A stretch of 64,000 bases of DNA, taken from Tetradesmus obliquus (lineage: Eukaryota > Chlorophyta > Chlorophyceae > Sphaeropleales > Scenedesmaceae). Under the pieces are notes generated by a model. It had not been told where the DNA came from. It ran no database searches and was given only the letters and a program-made list of their open reading frames with translations. Of the stretch, positions 25,390 through 35,000 are shown in pieces. Location: positions 2,843,501-2,907,500 of the forward strand of contig CP126204.1 of assembly GCA_030272155.1 (NCBI GenBank), read 5' to 3'. Both the position numbers and the translations under genes were made by a program. Position 1 is the stretch's first letter. Every line of letters begins with the position of its first letter.

Positions 25390-26686
25390 ATTGGCATGGC
25401 CCCACTCACGTTGACTCGCGGCTGTCACTGCTGCCTTACTGCTGCTGCTGGCTTACTGCTGTTGCTGGCATTTCTAAGCTGCAACTGCTGCTGCTGCCCA
25501 TTGAGCCGCCTTTTTTGACACACATTGTACAGCTGCTGCTGCTGCTGCTGCTGCTGCTGCCCTGCAGCCACCCCTTCGCTTGCGTCATTGAGCTGGCGCA
25601 GCTGCAGCACCCACTGCACCGGTGCAGCTGTTGCTGCCGCTGCTGCCCTGCTGCTATAACACTCAAATGCTCACGTTGTTCAGCTGCCGCTGCAGCTCCA
25701 TGACTTTGGGGTCCACATGGATGTCAACCAGTGCTGCCAGCGAGGGTGGCAGCAGCGCCAGCGCGCCAGGCAGCCCAGTCAGCACACCGCCACCACCTGC
25801 TGCTGCTGCTGCTGCTGCTGCCGGCTTGGCATCGCTCTCCGGCTCCCACCTGCAGCAGCAGCAGCAGCAGGAGAGGTAGCAGGGTAGGTGTCAGTGATGA
25901 GATGTACAAGATGCAGCTGCTGTGTTGAAGCTGATGCTTGCAGGAAAGTGCCTTGGCTGCAACGATGCCCCAGAGCTATGATGGTGATCAGCTGCGCAAG
26001 GTATCACCTGCTGCGGTGGCGCGCAGCTGGCTAGCTTGTGACATAGGCTTGTGTTCGTATCTGCTGCAGCTGCATGGATCCCCACATGCATCCTTGTTTT
26101 GCGTGCTTGGTTTGCATGCTCTTTCTTTGCTGCAGCTGTGGCTGAGCTTCAGCTGCAATGTAGGGCCACGACAGTGTTGCACTGCTGCTGCCATTCCACT
26201 GCCCATCCTATCAGCAGCTTCGTGTCCCAGCATTGTTTAGCCAGTACTACGTAACATACTGCCTCTGCTGGGCTTGCAGTGCTTGCAGTACACCAGGTGC
26301 TGCTGCGTGCGCTGCAACAGCTACTGCTGTCCATGCACTATGCCCTTCTGCAAACCAGCGCTGCAGTTGTGATGCAGAATGTGATGGTGTCACAGTTGCA
26401 CAGCTGGCCCTAGATCTCTGCACAGCATGTGGCTTGCTGCTGCATACCTGCTGCGCCTCTTCTTGCTGGCTGGTTCCTGCACCTCATCAGCTTGCTTTTG
26501 GTCAGCTTGCTGCGGAGTTTCGTCAGAACCCGCGAGCACTTTGAGACCGACTTCCGTCTCTGCACCCCATCTAGACTTCTTCTTGCGTGCTCGCCTCTCA
26601 GCAGCAGCAGCTGCTGCTGCTTCTGCTGCCTGCTCCTCAGCAGCAGGGCCCGGCTGGGCCTGCTCGTCATCGTGTACTGAGTCCAT
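16508..26686 (-). CDS. SF1: Splicing factor 1 / branch-point binding protein, KH + RRM + RS-rich tail
   Basis: Twelve exons (minus): 26686-26448, 25849-25675, 24867-24709, 24136-23966, 23356-23216, 22729-22588, 21982-21852, 21668-21436, 21082-20949, 20700-20563, 19609-18787, 17756-16508; 3735 nt, 1244 aa, every junction GT-AG and in frame. SF1 binds the intron branch point and U2AF early in spliceosome assembly in the nucleus. Two U2AF-ligand-like motifs: KKKSRW (Trp40) and KKRRSRW (Trp81). SPSP at 161-164. KH/QUA2 domain about 192-330 with GPRG at 237-240 and RGRGSVKEG. Then [14 protein letters not shown], and an RRM with RNP2 LYVGYI (444-449) and RNP1 KGFGFVRM (483-490). A Pro/Gly/Ala/Tyr-rich region and an Arg/Ser, Arg/Gly-rich tail finish the protein. 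Unlike plant SF1, no CCHC knuckle is seen between KH and RRM: exon 6 runs in frame into a helical segment ending [14 protein letters not shown]. Most introns carry exon-edge copies. Confidence 0.9.
18500..18680 (-). repeat. Two downstream partial copies of the SF1 exon 11 3' edge
   Basis: The exon ends SLDPEEIER before its donor at 18786. Copies at about 18640-18680 (SLEPEEIKR, then gtgcgg) and about 18500-18540 (LLDPEEKHR, then gtgctg) lie further into the intron and keep donor-like sequence. Confidence 0.75.
19880..20560 (-). repeat. Tandem downstream copies of the SF1 exon 10 3' edge, ~120 bp period
   Basis: The exon ends [12 protein letters not shown] with donor at 20562. Four to five copies of the [15 protein letters not shown]-coding segment follow in the intron, the first two nearly identical (about 20435-20545 and 20310-20420), then more decayed ones near 20150-20230, 20040-20095 and 19890-20000. 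The nearest keep gtgagtctgc-type donors. Confidence 0.85.
21983..22040 (-). repeat. CTG microsatellite ending in the SF1 exon 7 acceptor
   Basis: CAG repeats on the plus strand, sense CTG, run directly into the acceptor of exon 7. Similar tracts abut the exon 9 acceptor (21083-21113) and the exon 2 acceptor (25850-25875). Confidence 0.9.
22060..22123 (-). repeat. Upstream partial copy of the SF1 exon 7 5' edge
   Basis: After an acceptor (ccgcag) it encodes a frame-disrupted version of the exon start; [14 protein letters not shown] compares with [15 protein letters not shown] in the exon. The rest of the exon is absent. Confidence 0.75.
22429..22931 (-). repeat. One upstream and one downstream partial copy around SF1 exon 6
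   Basis: Upstream copy about 22931-22884: [15 protein letters not shown], like [15 protein letters not shown] of the exon. Downstream copy about 22498-22429: [19 protein letters not shown], identical in protein to the exon's 3' part, followed by gtacgt. Confidence 0.8.
22985..23160 (-). repeat. Two downstream partial copies of the SF1 exon 5 3' edge
   Basis: The exon ends [16 protein letters not shown]. Copies at about 23160-23105 ([15 protein letters not shown]) and about 23032-22985 ([16 protein letters not shown], with a donor) follow within the intron. Confidence 0.85.
23541..23888 (-). repeat. Three downstream partial copies of the SF1 exon 4 (KH) 3' edge
   Basis: The exon ends [18 protein letters not shown] at 23966. 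Copies end at about 23834 ([18 protein letters not shown]), 23666 ([17 protein letters not shown]) and 23541 ([17 protein letters not shown]). Decay grows with distance from the exon, and each retains a gt donor-like site. Confidence 0.9.
24190..24560 (-). repeat. Four upstream partial copies of the SF1 exon 4 5' edge
   Basis: The exon opens [14 protein letters not shown] at 24136. Copies with an acceptor-like CAG start at about 24236, 24353 and 24449 (steps 100, 117, 96). A fourth, lacking its first bases, lies near 24559-24528. They encode [25 protein letters not shown] and similar. Confidence 0.9.
24925..24955 (-). repeat. Short upstream copy of part of SF1 exon 3
   Basis: Encodes [10 protein letters not shown], as in [11 protein letters not shown] of exon 3. 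Lies in intron 2. Confidence 0.65.
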
Positions 26687-27208
26687 TCAGCTCCTTTCAA
26701 TCAGCAGACATCGCAATCGTATCTGTATTGTCCAGCGATCATGATCGGAAAATAATTGCAGGGAGGTGCAAAGTAGATGCTCGAACTTGCAAAGCAAGAT
26801 GTTAGGTGACAATGGTCAACGTGTTAAAACGTTTGCAAGTTGAATGAGAACGGCCAATCGCCGTTTGCCTGCTGCTTGAACCAGTGACAAGGTCTTGGTT
26901 ACCTGACAGGGCATGTGGGCTCCTTCTATCGTGTTGCAGTGACGAATCGGGTGTTTTAATGGTTTACTTTGGTTGTGGGTTTTGCTAGAGAGAAAAAGCT
27001 TGCAGCCAAGGAGTCCTGCAAGCAAACCCTGCGGGCAAGCAGTTCATTAGACAGTCTGTTTCTTGCGTCTTTTTGGTCTCAGACACATATCAGTGTTTTT
27101 GAGTCCACAAACGCAACTCACGGTTACCGCCACCCGGGAGCAGCAGTGTGCAGCAGCCACTGCTCAGCCTGGTGGCAGCTTACTGTCACTCTGGAAGCAG
27201 GTGGCACC
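26687..27208. promoter_or_regulatory. Shared intergenic region between divergent SF1 and DDX24 genes
   Basis: The two ATGs are 522 bp apart and face away from each other, so both promoters must lie here unless a 5' UTR intron extends them. A ggccaatcg (CCAAT-like) occurs near 26851. No convincing TATA box. Shared regulation of two RNA-metabolism genes is inference from the arrangement. Confidence 0.6.
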
Positions 27209-30200
27209 ATGGAAGCCCAACAACTCACAAAGTAAGGTTTATTGGTGTTTCTGATGATGTTCAACACCTAAATGGAGCACCATGGTGCAGCAGCAGAATG
27301 AGCCGCATGTGCCATGACAGACGACTGCACCAACCACTTCACCATAGCCCCTCACACCTCTGGCTCCCATCATCGCCTTGCAGGAACAACTCTGCTGCCA
27401 AGAAGAAGCAAAAGGGCAACAAAACCGGCGGCAAAGCAAGCAGCAAGGCGCTGTGGGGCTCTGCACAGGGCTGGAAGCAGCTGGATGCTGCTGACGAGCT
27501 GCTGCTGGGTGCTGAGGAGGGCGGCTTTGCAGGACTGGAAGTGCTGGAGGATGTGAGCCTGCTGGATGCAGGTGGGTGGCGCACAAATTTATTTTCTGGT
27601 GAAGTGTTATTGGTGAACTACGATTGGATGTAGCAGTTGGGTGCTGAGGAGGGCGGCTTTGCAGGACTGGAGGTGCTGGAGGATGCGAGCTTGCTGGACG
27701 CAGGTGGGTGATGTATTGTTTGTTCTAGTTATGATGTAGGTCTTGATTTTCAAAAGACAGAGCAGTTGGGGGCTGAAAAAGGCGGCTTTGCAGGACTGGA
27801 GGTGCTGGAGGACGTGAGCCTGCTGGACGCAGGTGGGTGGCATACAATTTTATTTTGCAGGGAACTGGTGCAGTCCGCAGCAGCCGTGTGCTGAGCCTAG
27901 ATGTGTTGCAGCATCTGTACAGCTGGTGCAGGGTGCAGAGTTCACGCACTGCAGCTGCTGCACACCTGTTGCCAACATGGCTACGCACTGCTGCTGCCTC
28001 CACCATCAGGAGTACCAGTAGCAAGCCATACCAGGAAGATGCATGTGTTGCATGTGCAGAGCCTCTGCCGTTCTGCTGTCTGCATCTCATGTTGCTGTTG
28101 CCGCTGCTGCTGCTGCTGCTGTGGTGACCTGCAGACCTCCTGGCCTCCCTCAATGGTCAGGCCAAGCAGTCTTTTGACACAGATGCAGCAGCAGCAGGCA
28201 GCAAACATGGCAAGCAGTCAAAGAAACAGCAGCAGCAGCAGCAGCAGGAGAAGGCGGCACCAGGCTCTGGCAGCAAGCGCAAGCGTGGTGATGCAGCCGC
28301 AGATGCTGCTGGTGCTGCTGATGCAGATGTGGCAGCACTGAAGGCTCGCCTGAAGAAGCTGGAGGCTGAAAACAAGGCCCTGAAGAAGCAGAAGAAGCAG
28401 CCAGCAGCAGTAGCAGCAGCAGCAGGCAGTGCAGATGCTGCAGCAGCAGCTCCAGCAGCAGCAGCAGCAGCAGATGGTGAGCTTGCAAGGAAGAGCCGCA
28501 AGGAGCTTCGGGCAGAGAAGAAAAAGCAGTACAAGCTGGAGAGGCAGCAGCGGCTGCGGGAGCAGCGCGAGCAGGCAAAAGCCGCAAAGAAGCAGCAGCG
28601 CGAGCAGCAGCAGCAGCAACCAGGCACGCAGCAGGACGCTGCTGCCGCTGCTGCTGCTGATGTGGATATGAGTGGCTGGATGCGGTTCAGCCTACACCCA
28701 AAACTCGAGGCAGCGCTTGCAGCTCAAGGCTTTTCAAGCCCAACCCCTATCCAGGACGCTGTGCTGCTGCCGGCGATCAGGGATAGGCGTGATGTGATTG
28801 GAGCTGCGCAGACAGGTTCAGGAAAGACGCTGGCCTTTGGGCTGCCTATCCTGCAAGTGCTGCTGCAGGAGCAGGAGCTGCTGCAGCTGCAGCAAGGGCA
28901 CGATGCAGCAGCAGGCAATGCAGCAGCAGCAGATGCAGCAGGAGAGGCAGCAGATGGTGATGATGAGGAGGCTGTTGAAGGTGGCAAGCAGCAGCAGCAG
29001 CAGAGTAGTCCGCTGCGTGCGTTGATCCTGGCACCCACAAGAGAGCTGGCGCTTCAGGTGCGGCTTGGGGAGCAGAGCTGCTGCTGCTTGGGGAGATCAG
29101 CATTGGTAGCAAGCAGCAGCATGGGGGATGCATGACGCGGTTGCTGGTGCTGTGTAGCAGCGAGGTTTGAGAGTTTGAGCGTCGGGTGCTGCAGCTGCCG
29201 CCGCCTTGCGGCCGTGCCGCTTACGCAGTCTGCAAACTTGGTCTGTGTTAACCTCTACACAGGTGGCGGAGCACTTGCAAGCCCTGGGCAAGCATGTAGG
29301 TAGCGGTGTTGCTGCCCTGGTGGGAGGCATCGCCCCTGTTAAGCAGGAGCGTCTGCTGCGCAGCTCAGGCTCTGCACCCCTGACTCAACACCGGCTGCTG
29401 CTGCCTCCCCCTGGCTGCGAACCCGCAGGTTGCGCAGCACCTGCAGGCCCTAGGCAAGCTCGCAGGCGTCCGCAGGGCTGCTGTTCCTTTCCCAAGCACT
29501 AACGCCTCTTTCACTTTGAATCATGCAGGTGGCCGAGCATCTGCAAGCCCTGGGCAAGCACGTGGGCATCCGTGTCGCAGCATTAGTTGGTGGCATCGCC
29601 CCAGTGAAGCAGGAGCGTCTGCTGCGCAGCTCACGCTCTGCACACCCCCGACCCAACAACGGCTGCTGCTGCCTCCCCTTTGCTGCAAATGCACAGGTGG
29701 CCGAGCACTTGCAAGCTCTAGGCAAGCACGTGGGCATCCGCGTAGCTGCTTTGGTGGGCGGCATTGCCCCAGTGAAGCAGGAGCGCCTGCTGCACAACTC
29801 AGGTTCTGCACCCCTGACTCAACAACGGCTGCTGCTGCCTCCCCTTTGCTTCAATTGCGCAGGTGGCCGAGCACTTACAGGCGTTAAGCAAGCACGTAGG
29901 CATCCGTGTCGCCGCATCAGTGGGTGGCATTACCCCTGTGAGGCAAGAGTGCTTGCTGCGCAGCTCACGTTCTGCACCCCCCTGACACTCAACAACGGCT
30001 GCTGCTGCCTCTCCTTTGCTTCAATCACGCAGGTGGCCGAGCACTTGCAAGCCCTAGGCAAGCTCGTAGGCATTCGCGTAGCTGCCTTGGTTGGTGGCAT
30101 CGCCCCAGTGAAGCAGGAGCGCCGGCTGCACAGCTCACGTTCTGCACACCCCTGACACTCAACAACGGCTGCTGCTGCCTCCCCTTTGCTTTTTGCGCAG

Positions 30201-33200
30201 GTGGCTAAGCACTTGCAAGCCCTAGGCAAGCACGTGGGCATCCGCGTAGCTGCCTTGGTTGGTGGCATCGCCCCAGTGAAGCCGGTGCGGTTGCTGCGCA
30301 GCTCACGTTCTGCACACCCCTGACCCAACAACGGCTGCTGCTGCCTCCCCTTTGCTGCAAATGCACAGGTCGCTGAGCACCTACAGGCCCTAGGCAAGCA
30401 CGTGGGCATCCGTGTCGCCGCATTAGTGGGTGGCATTGCCCCTGTGAAGCAGGAGCGCCTGCTGCGCAGCTGCCCGCCAGTGGTTGTGGCCACGCCTGGG
30501 CGGCTGTGGGACTTGATGCGGCACGGGCACAAGCACGTGTCTGAGCTGGACCAGCTGAGCTTCTTTGTGCTGGATGAGGCAGACAGGATGGTGCAGCAGG
30601 TGGGTTTTGAAGTGTCTGCTACCTGCACAAACATCCGTTGAACTGGATTGTCCAGCTGCAGGTTTGCTTGTGGCTGCATGCATAGACTGTTGTGCCCGCC
30701 AGTGGTTGTGGCCACGCCTGGGCGGCTGTGGGACTTGATGCGGCACGGGCACAAGCACGTGTCTGAGCTGGACCAGCTGAGCTTCTTTGTGCTGGATGAG
30801 GCAGACAGGATGGTGCAGCAGGTGGGTGCGCTGCAACTGTCGACTGTTTCCTGGTCCTGCAGCCACTTTTTGAACTGGTCTTGCAGCCACTTTTTGAACT
30901 GGTCCTGCAGCCACTTTTTGAACTGGTCCTGCAGCCACTTTTTGAACTGGTCCTGCAGCCACTTTTTGAACTGGTCCTGCAGCCACTTTTTGAACTTGCA
31001 GGCTCAGCAGCTGAACCGTGCTCGGCATGTTTTGATTGTGTTGACTGCTCTATTTTCAGGGACAGTGCAACATCTGGCAACCCGGACTGCGTTTTGCTGG
31101 GTGCAGGGCCACTACGCGGAGCTGTCCAGCATCGTGGAGCTGCTGCCACCTCAACCTCTGCACTGTCAGCACATCAGCCTGTATCACAACAACTATCTTC
31201 ATATGTGTCACCCATGCGTCTGCCGCAGGGCCACTATGCGGAGCTGTCAAGCATCCTGGAGCTGCTGCCCACCCCTGACCGCGCCTCAGCCAAGGCGGCA
31301 GCAGCAGCAGCAGAAGTCGAGGAGCAGCGGCGGCTGGACGAGGCAGCAGCGCAGCACAAGCAGCAGCAGCAGGATGAGGAGGATCCAGGAAGTGACGGTG
31401 GTGGGGAAGATGATGAAGAGGAAGCGGAGGAGGAAGAAGAAGAAGCAGACGGAGAGCAGCAGCAAGAAAATGATGATGAGCAGCAGCCGCAGCAGCAGAG
31501 GCAGAACAAGAAGTACCACGGCAGGGCCCAGCACCAGCCGAAGCAGAAGCAGCAGAAGCACCTGCGCGGGCAGCACCACCTGCTGCAGACGTTTGTGTTC
31601 TCGGCAACGCTGGCGCTGCCTGCGGCGCTGCACAAGCGGCTGCGGCGTGGTGGGGGCGGCTCCAGCGGAGCAGCATCACTGGAGAACCTGATGGACAGGT
31701 GCGGCGCAGGATGTTTATGTAGTTGTTTCGTTTCTTTTGTGTTTGTGTGTTCTTTTGTATCAAGTTGGCAGCTGTCCTGGCTGTAGCTGGCTTGATCGGT
31801 GAAGGTAGCTGCCTTGCATATTCAGCTCGTATGCTTAGAATGCGCTATGTTGCTTGTGCTGCACACGTGTGGTTGCAGGCTATCGTTCCGCGACCGCCCC
31901 GCCATCATCGACCTGAGCCCGTCTTCGCAGCTGGCGGCGCGCGTGACGGAGGGCGTGCTGCACACACTGGAGGAGGAGCGGGATGCTACGCTGTACTACC
32001 TGCTGGCGCGGCACCCCGGCAGAGCACTGGTGAGTGAATCGCTGGCAAGGCTGAAGTATAAGGTGCAGGAAGGGTGCTGGGGCACAGCAATTGCAGAATC
32101 GTACTACCTGCCGCGTGGCACCCGGGGCGCGCACTGGTGAGCGGTTGACTCTGGCTGTAATGTTTGGCGATTCTGTCTGTGCTGCACACATTAGCGATTC
32201 TGTCTGTGCTGCACACACTGGAAGAAGAGCGGGATGCCACGATGTACCACCTGCTGGCGAGGCACCCGGGGCGCGCACTGGTGAGCGCTTGTTCGGGCCG
32301 AGATGGCGCAGGCGTACAGGCGTAGAACAGTAATGTTTGCTTCAGAGTAGTGCTGGTACACACACGCTCTCCTACCTGCTGGCGAGGCACCTGCCGCGTG
32401 GGCTTTTTGGTTGCCTTTTGGTCTCCACGGGCAAGGAGGTGCTGCGTAGTGCAGTGCTTTGCCGCCCCGTCTGTCTGACACATCATCAAGCGTTGCCACG
32501 GTGTTGCAGCTGCTGCTGCTGCTGCCATGTCGCAGGTATTCGTTAACGCCGTGTCTGCTGTGCGCCGCGTGGCTGCGCTGCTGAAGCTGCTGGGCCTGCT
32601 GCTGAAGCCTATCATGTGCTGATGTTTCACCGCAGGTGTTTGTGAACGCTGTCTCCGCGGTACGCCGCGTGGCCGCGCTGCTGAAGCTGCTGGGCCTGCC
32701 AGCAGTGGCGCTGCACGCGCAGCAGCAGCAGCGGCAGCGCCTGAAAGCGCTTGACAGGTTCAAGACCCACGAGCATGGCGTGCTGGTGGCGACTGATGTG
32801 GCAGCACGTGGCTTGGACATCCAAAACGTGCAGGTGTGTTGAGTACAACAACAGCAACCGCAGTTGTACCCACATTGCCACGAGCTGCACATGTCCCAGC
32901 TGCTGTTGCTGTCTGATGTTGCTGTCTACTGGCAACCCACATAGCGCGCCACGCACCGTGCACTTGGCATGAGCTGGTCTTACACCTGATGTGAACCTCG
33001 CTGCTACTGCTGCTGCTGCTGCTGCTGCTGGCTTCCAGATCGTGGTGCACTACCAGCTGCCGGCCTCAGCGGACACCTACATCCACAGGAGTGGCCGCAC
33101 AGCACGCACAGGCGGCGTTGATGGCGTGGTGCTGGTGAGTGTGCAGCAGCAGCAGCAGAATGGAAGTGCTTGGCGCAGCACCTGTTTTGTTGCCACTTAT

Positions 33201-35000
33201 ACTTGATGATCTGCTTGCAATTCAGTGCTGCTATCTTGCTTGAATACTGCAGCGTACAGTCGTCAGTAGGGTGCATGGCGTACCTGTTGCCAGGGCTGCT
33301 TGCTGAAAGTGCGTGAGAGCTGACCCACATGTAGAACCAGTCGATATCAGTGATGCCAATGCTCAGGCCGGAGCACACTCTTATTGATGCACGTTCCTGT
33401 GTCACTGCTGCCGCAGTCCATGGTGACGCCAAGTGACGCCTCCCGCTGGGCTGCGCTGCGGCGTGCGCTGGAGGGCCAGGCCGCCCCTCCCAGCTTCCCC
33501 ATCGATGACAGAGTGCTGGGCCAGGCCAAGCAGCGCGTGGCGCTGGCAGCAAAGGTAAGGCGTTATTGGCTGTTGTAAGCAGCTGCAAGTGCACGTGCAC
33601 AGTGTGGTGGAGTCGTGCAGCCTAGTGTTGCTCTTGTGAGGGGCTAGTGAATGCATCCGCCTTTGCGGATTGCGCAAATGTATACGCTGGCTTTGAGCTA
33701 GGTGTTAAACACCACTCAAAACGTGCTTGCACAGGTGTCTCTGCTGCTGACTGTGCATTCATCTTTGCTGTTTTGCTACTGCTGCTGCCGGCTTTGCCTG
33801 CAGATCGACAAGATCCAGCGCCAGGCGCGCAAGGCGCATGCAGAGTCAATGCTGACTGCGCATGCGCCTCATCTGTTTGTCGGCGGCTTGTTGACTGTTG
33901 CTGGCACCTGCTGACTGCTGCTGACCATGCAGATCGACCAGATCCAGCGCAAGGCACGCAAGGCGCATGCAGAATTTATCGTCATTCTATTTGATGCCTC
34001 CACTCGTGCGCTGACCGCTTGTCACTGCTGCTGACTGTTTGCTGGGTGTTGCTGTCTGCAGATCGACCAGATTCAGCGGCAGGCGCGCAAGGCACACGCA
34101 GAGACCAGCTGGGCCCGCAGCAATGCAGATGCAGCAGGCATCGCCCTGTCAGACTCAGACATAGAAGATGAGGGCCTCTCCGACCTCACCACAGCAGCTA
34201 TCTCTGCAGCTGGCGCCGGCCGCAAAAAGAAAAAGTGTGCGGCGGCCGCAGGGTTTGAACTGGGGGTCGAGGACCGGCAGGAGTCACAGGCTGCTGCTGA
34301 GCGCGCTCATGCAGCAGGGCAGCTGACGGCAGGGCTGGCTGCACTGCAGCGGCAGCTGGCAGCAGTGCTGGCGATGCCGCTGCAGGCGAGCATTAGCCAC
34401 AAGTTCTTCACCGGAGGGCTCAGTGCTGGTGCTGTAGCGGCAGCAGCAGCTGCCAGGGCGGGCGAGGTGGCAGCAGCAGCAGCTGGTGAGGCAGAAGGCG
34501 AAGAGCAGGATGCAGCAAATGGGGTGCTGAAGCCGCATTCTGTGCTGTCGGTAGATGCGATTACTGAGACGGTGCAGCTGGCAGCGCGGCTCAACCAGAG
34601 CCGAGCTGGCCAGATCGCAGCAGCAGGCGGCACCGGCGGCCTTGTGAGCGCTGGCAGCAAGCGCAAGCAGCAGCAGGCTTTGCAGGAGAGCAGCAAGGCT
34701 CGGCGCAAGGCCGCTGCTGCGCTGGTGGCAGCAGCAGCAACCAAGGGAGATGCAGTTGCACGGGGCCTGGCAGGTGTGGTGAAGAAAGTGCGGAAGCGGG
34801 GTGGGGGCAAGCAGGGTGCGAAGCATGCTGCAGCGCAGCAGCAGGTGCTGATGGCTCGTATGCTGATGAGTAAGAATGAGAAGAAGCGGCAGAGACGGCA
34901 GGGCGGCATGGTGGTGGTGCGGCCTGGTGCAGCTGGTGGCGCGTTTGGCAGGGATGCGCAGGGCGCGTCCGCGCTGGACGTGCTCAACATGAGCCGCTAG
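27209..35000 (+). CDS. DDX24: DEAD-box RNA helicase of the DDX24/Mak5 group
   Basis: Ten exons: 27209-27231, 27384-27571, 28135-29057, 30369-30599, 31229-31698, 31879-32029, 32636-32833, 33039-33134, 33417-33554, 34062-35000; 3357 nt, 1118 aa, GT-AG and in frame throughout. The family unwinds pre-rRNA structure in nucleolar 60S subunit assembly. Motifs in order: [23 protein letters not shown]-type Q motif, AQTGSGKT (motif I, about 294-301), [12 protein letters not shown] (about 420-423), DEAD (447-450), [26 protein letters not shown]24/Mak5 marks: N-terminal [15 protein letters not shown], a long acidic and Gln-rich insert between DEAD and SAT, and [16 protein letters not shown] after SAT. 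The C-terminal extension is Ala/Lys/Gln-rich. Long poly-Ala and poly-Gln runs come from CAG repeats on the coding strand. Introns carry many exon-edge copies. Confidence 0.92.
27631..27832 (+). repeat. Two downstream partial copies of DDX24 exon 2 3' edge
   Basis: The [17 protein letters not shown] segment ends at 27571 in the exon. Copies end at 27703 and 27832 (steps 132 and 129), each followed by gtgggtg like the real donor. Confidence 0.92.
29263..30368 (+). repeat. Seven upstream copies of the DDX24 exon 4 5' half
   Basis: Copies open, each just after a CAG acceptor, at 29263, 29429, 29529, 29697, 29863, 30033 and 30201; the real exon opens at 30369. Steps are 166, 100, 168, 166, 170, 168, 168. 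Most encode [20 protein letters not shown] and [12 protein letters not shown], then break off at cgcagctca and continue as intron (the 29429 copy is shorter and more decayed). None carries a donor or the TPGR/DEAD half. Confidence 0.95.
30693..30821 (+). repeat. Downstream copy of the DDX24 exon 4 3' half (TPGR-DEAD)
   Basis: Nearly identical to 30471-30599, including the gtggg donor, but with no acceptor before it. It lies 222 bp downstream. Confidence 0.93.
30852..30995 (+). repeat. 24 bp minisatellite, six copies, in DDX24 intron 4
   Basis: Unit tggtcctgcagccac then tttttgaac, starting at 30852 and repeating every 24 bases, with one substitution in copy 2. Each unit contains a CTGCAG acceptor-like site. 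Confidence 0.95.
31107..31150 (+). repeat. Upstream copy of DDX24 exon 5 5' edge
   Basis: After gtgcag it encodes [14 protein letters not shown], compared with [14 protein letters not shown] of the exon at 31229 (122 bp downstream). Confidence 0.9.
32085..32400 (+). repeat. Three downstream partial copies of DDX24 exon 6 3' edge
   Basis: The exon ends LARHPGRAL at 32029. Copies end at 32136 and 32280 with gtgagc donors (the second covers [20 protein letters not shown]), plus a shorter one at about 32371-32400. Confidence 0.88.
32536..32608 (+). repeat. Upstream copy of DDX24 exon 7 5' edge
   Basis: Encodes [20 protein letters not shown], matching the exon opening at 32636, exactly 100 bp later, with its own cgcag acceptor. 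Confidence 0.92.
33804..34061 (+). repeat. Two upstream copies of DDX24 exon 10 5' edge, exact 129 bp period
   Basis: [14 protein letters not shown] at 33804 and [14 protein letters not shown] at 33933 precede the exon's [14 protein letters not shown] at 34062. Steps are 129 and 129. Both copies have CAG acceptors. Confidence 0.93.

Noticed and set aside
29263-30368. Helicase copies as mutually exclusive alternative exons
   Set aside because: They lack the second half of the exon and have no donor, so they cannot be spliced in as exons.
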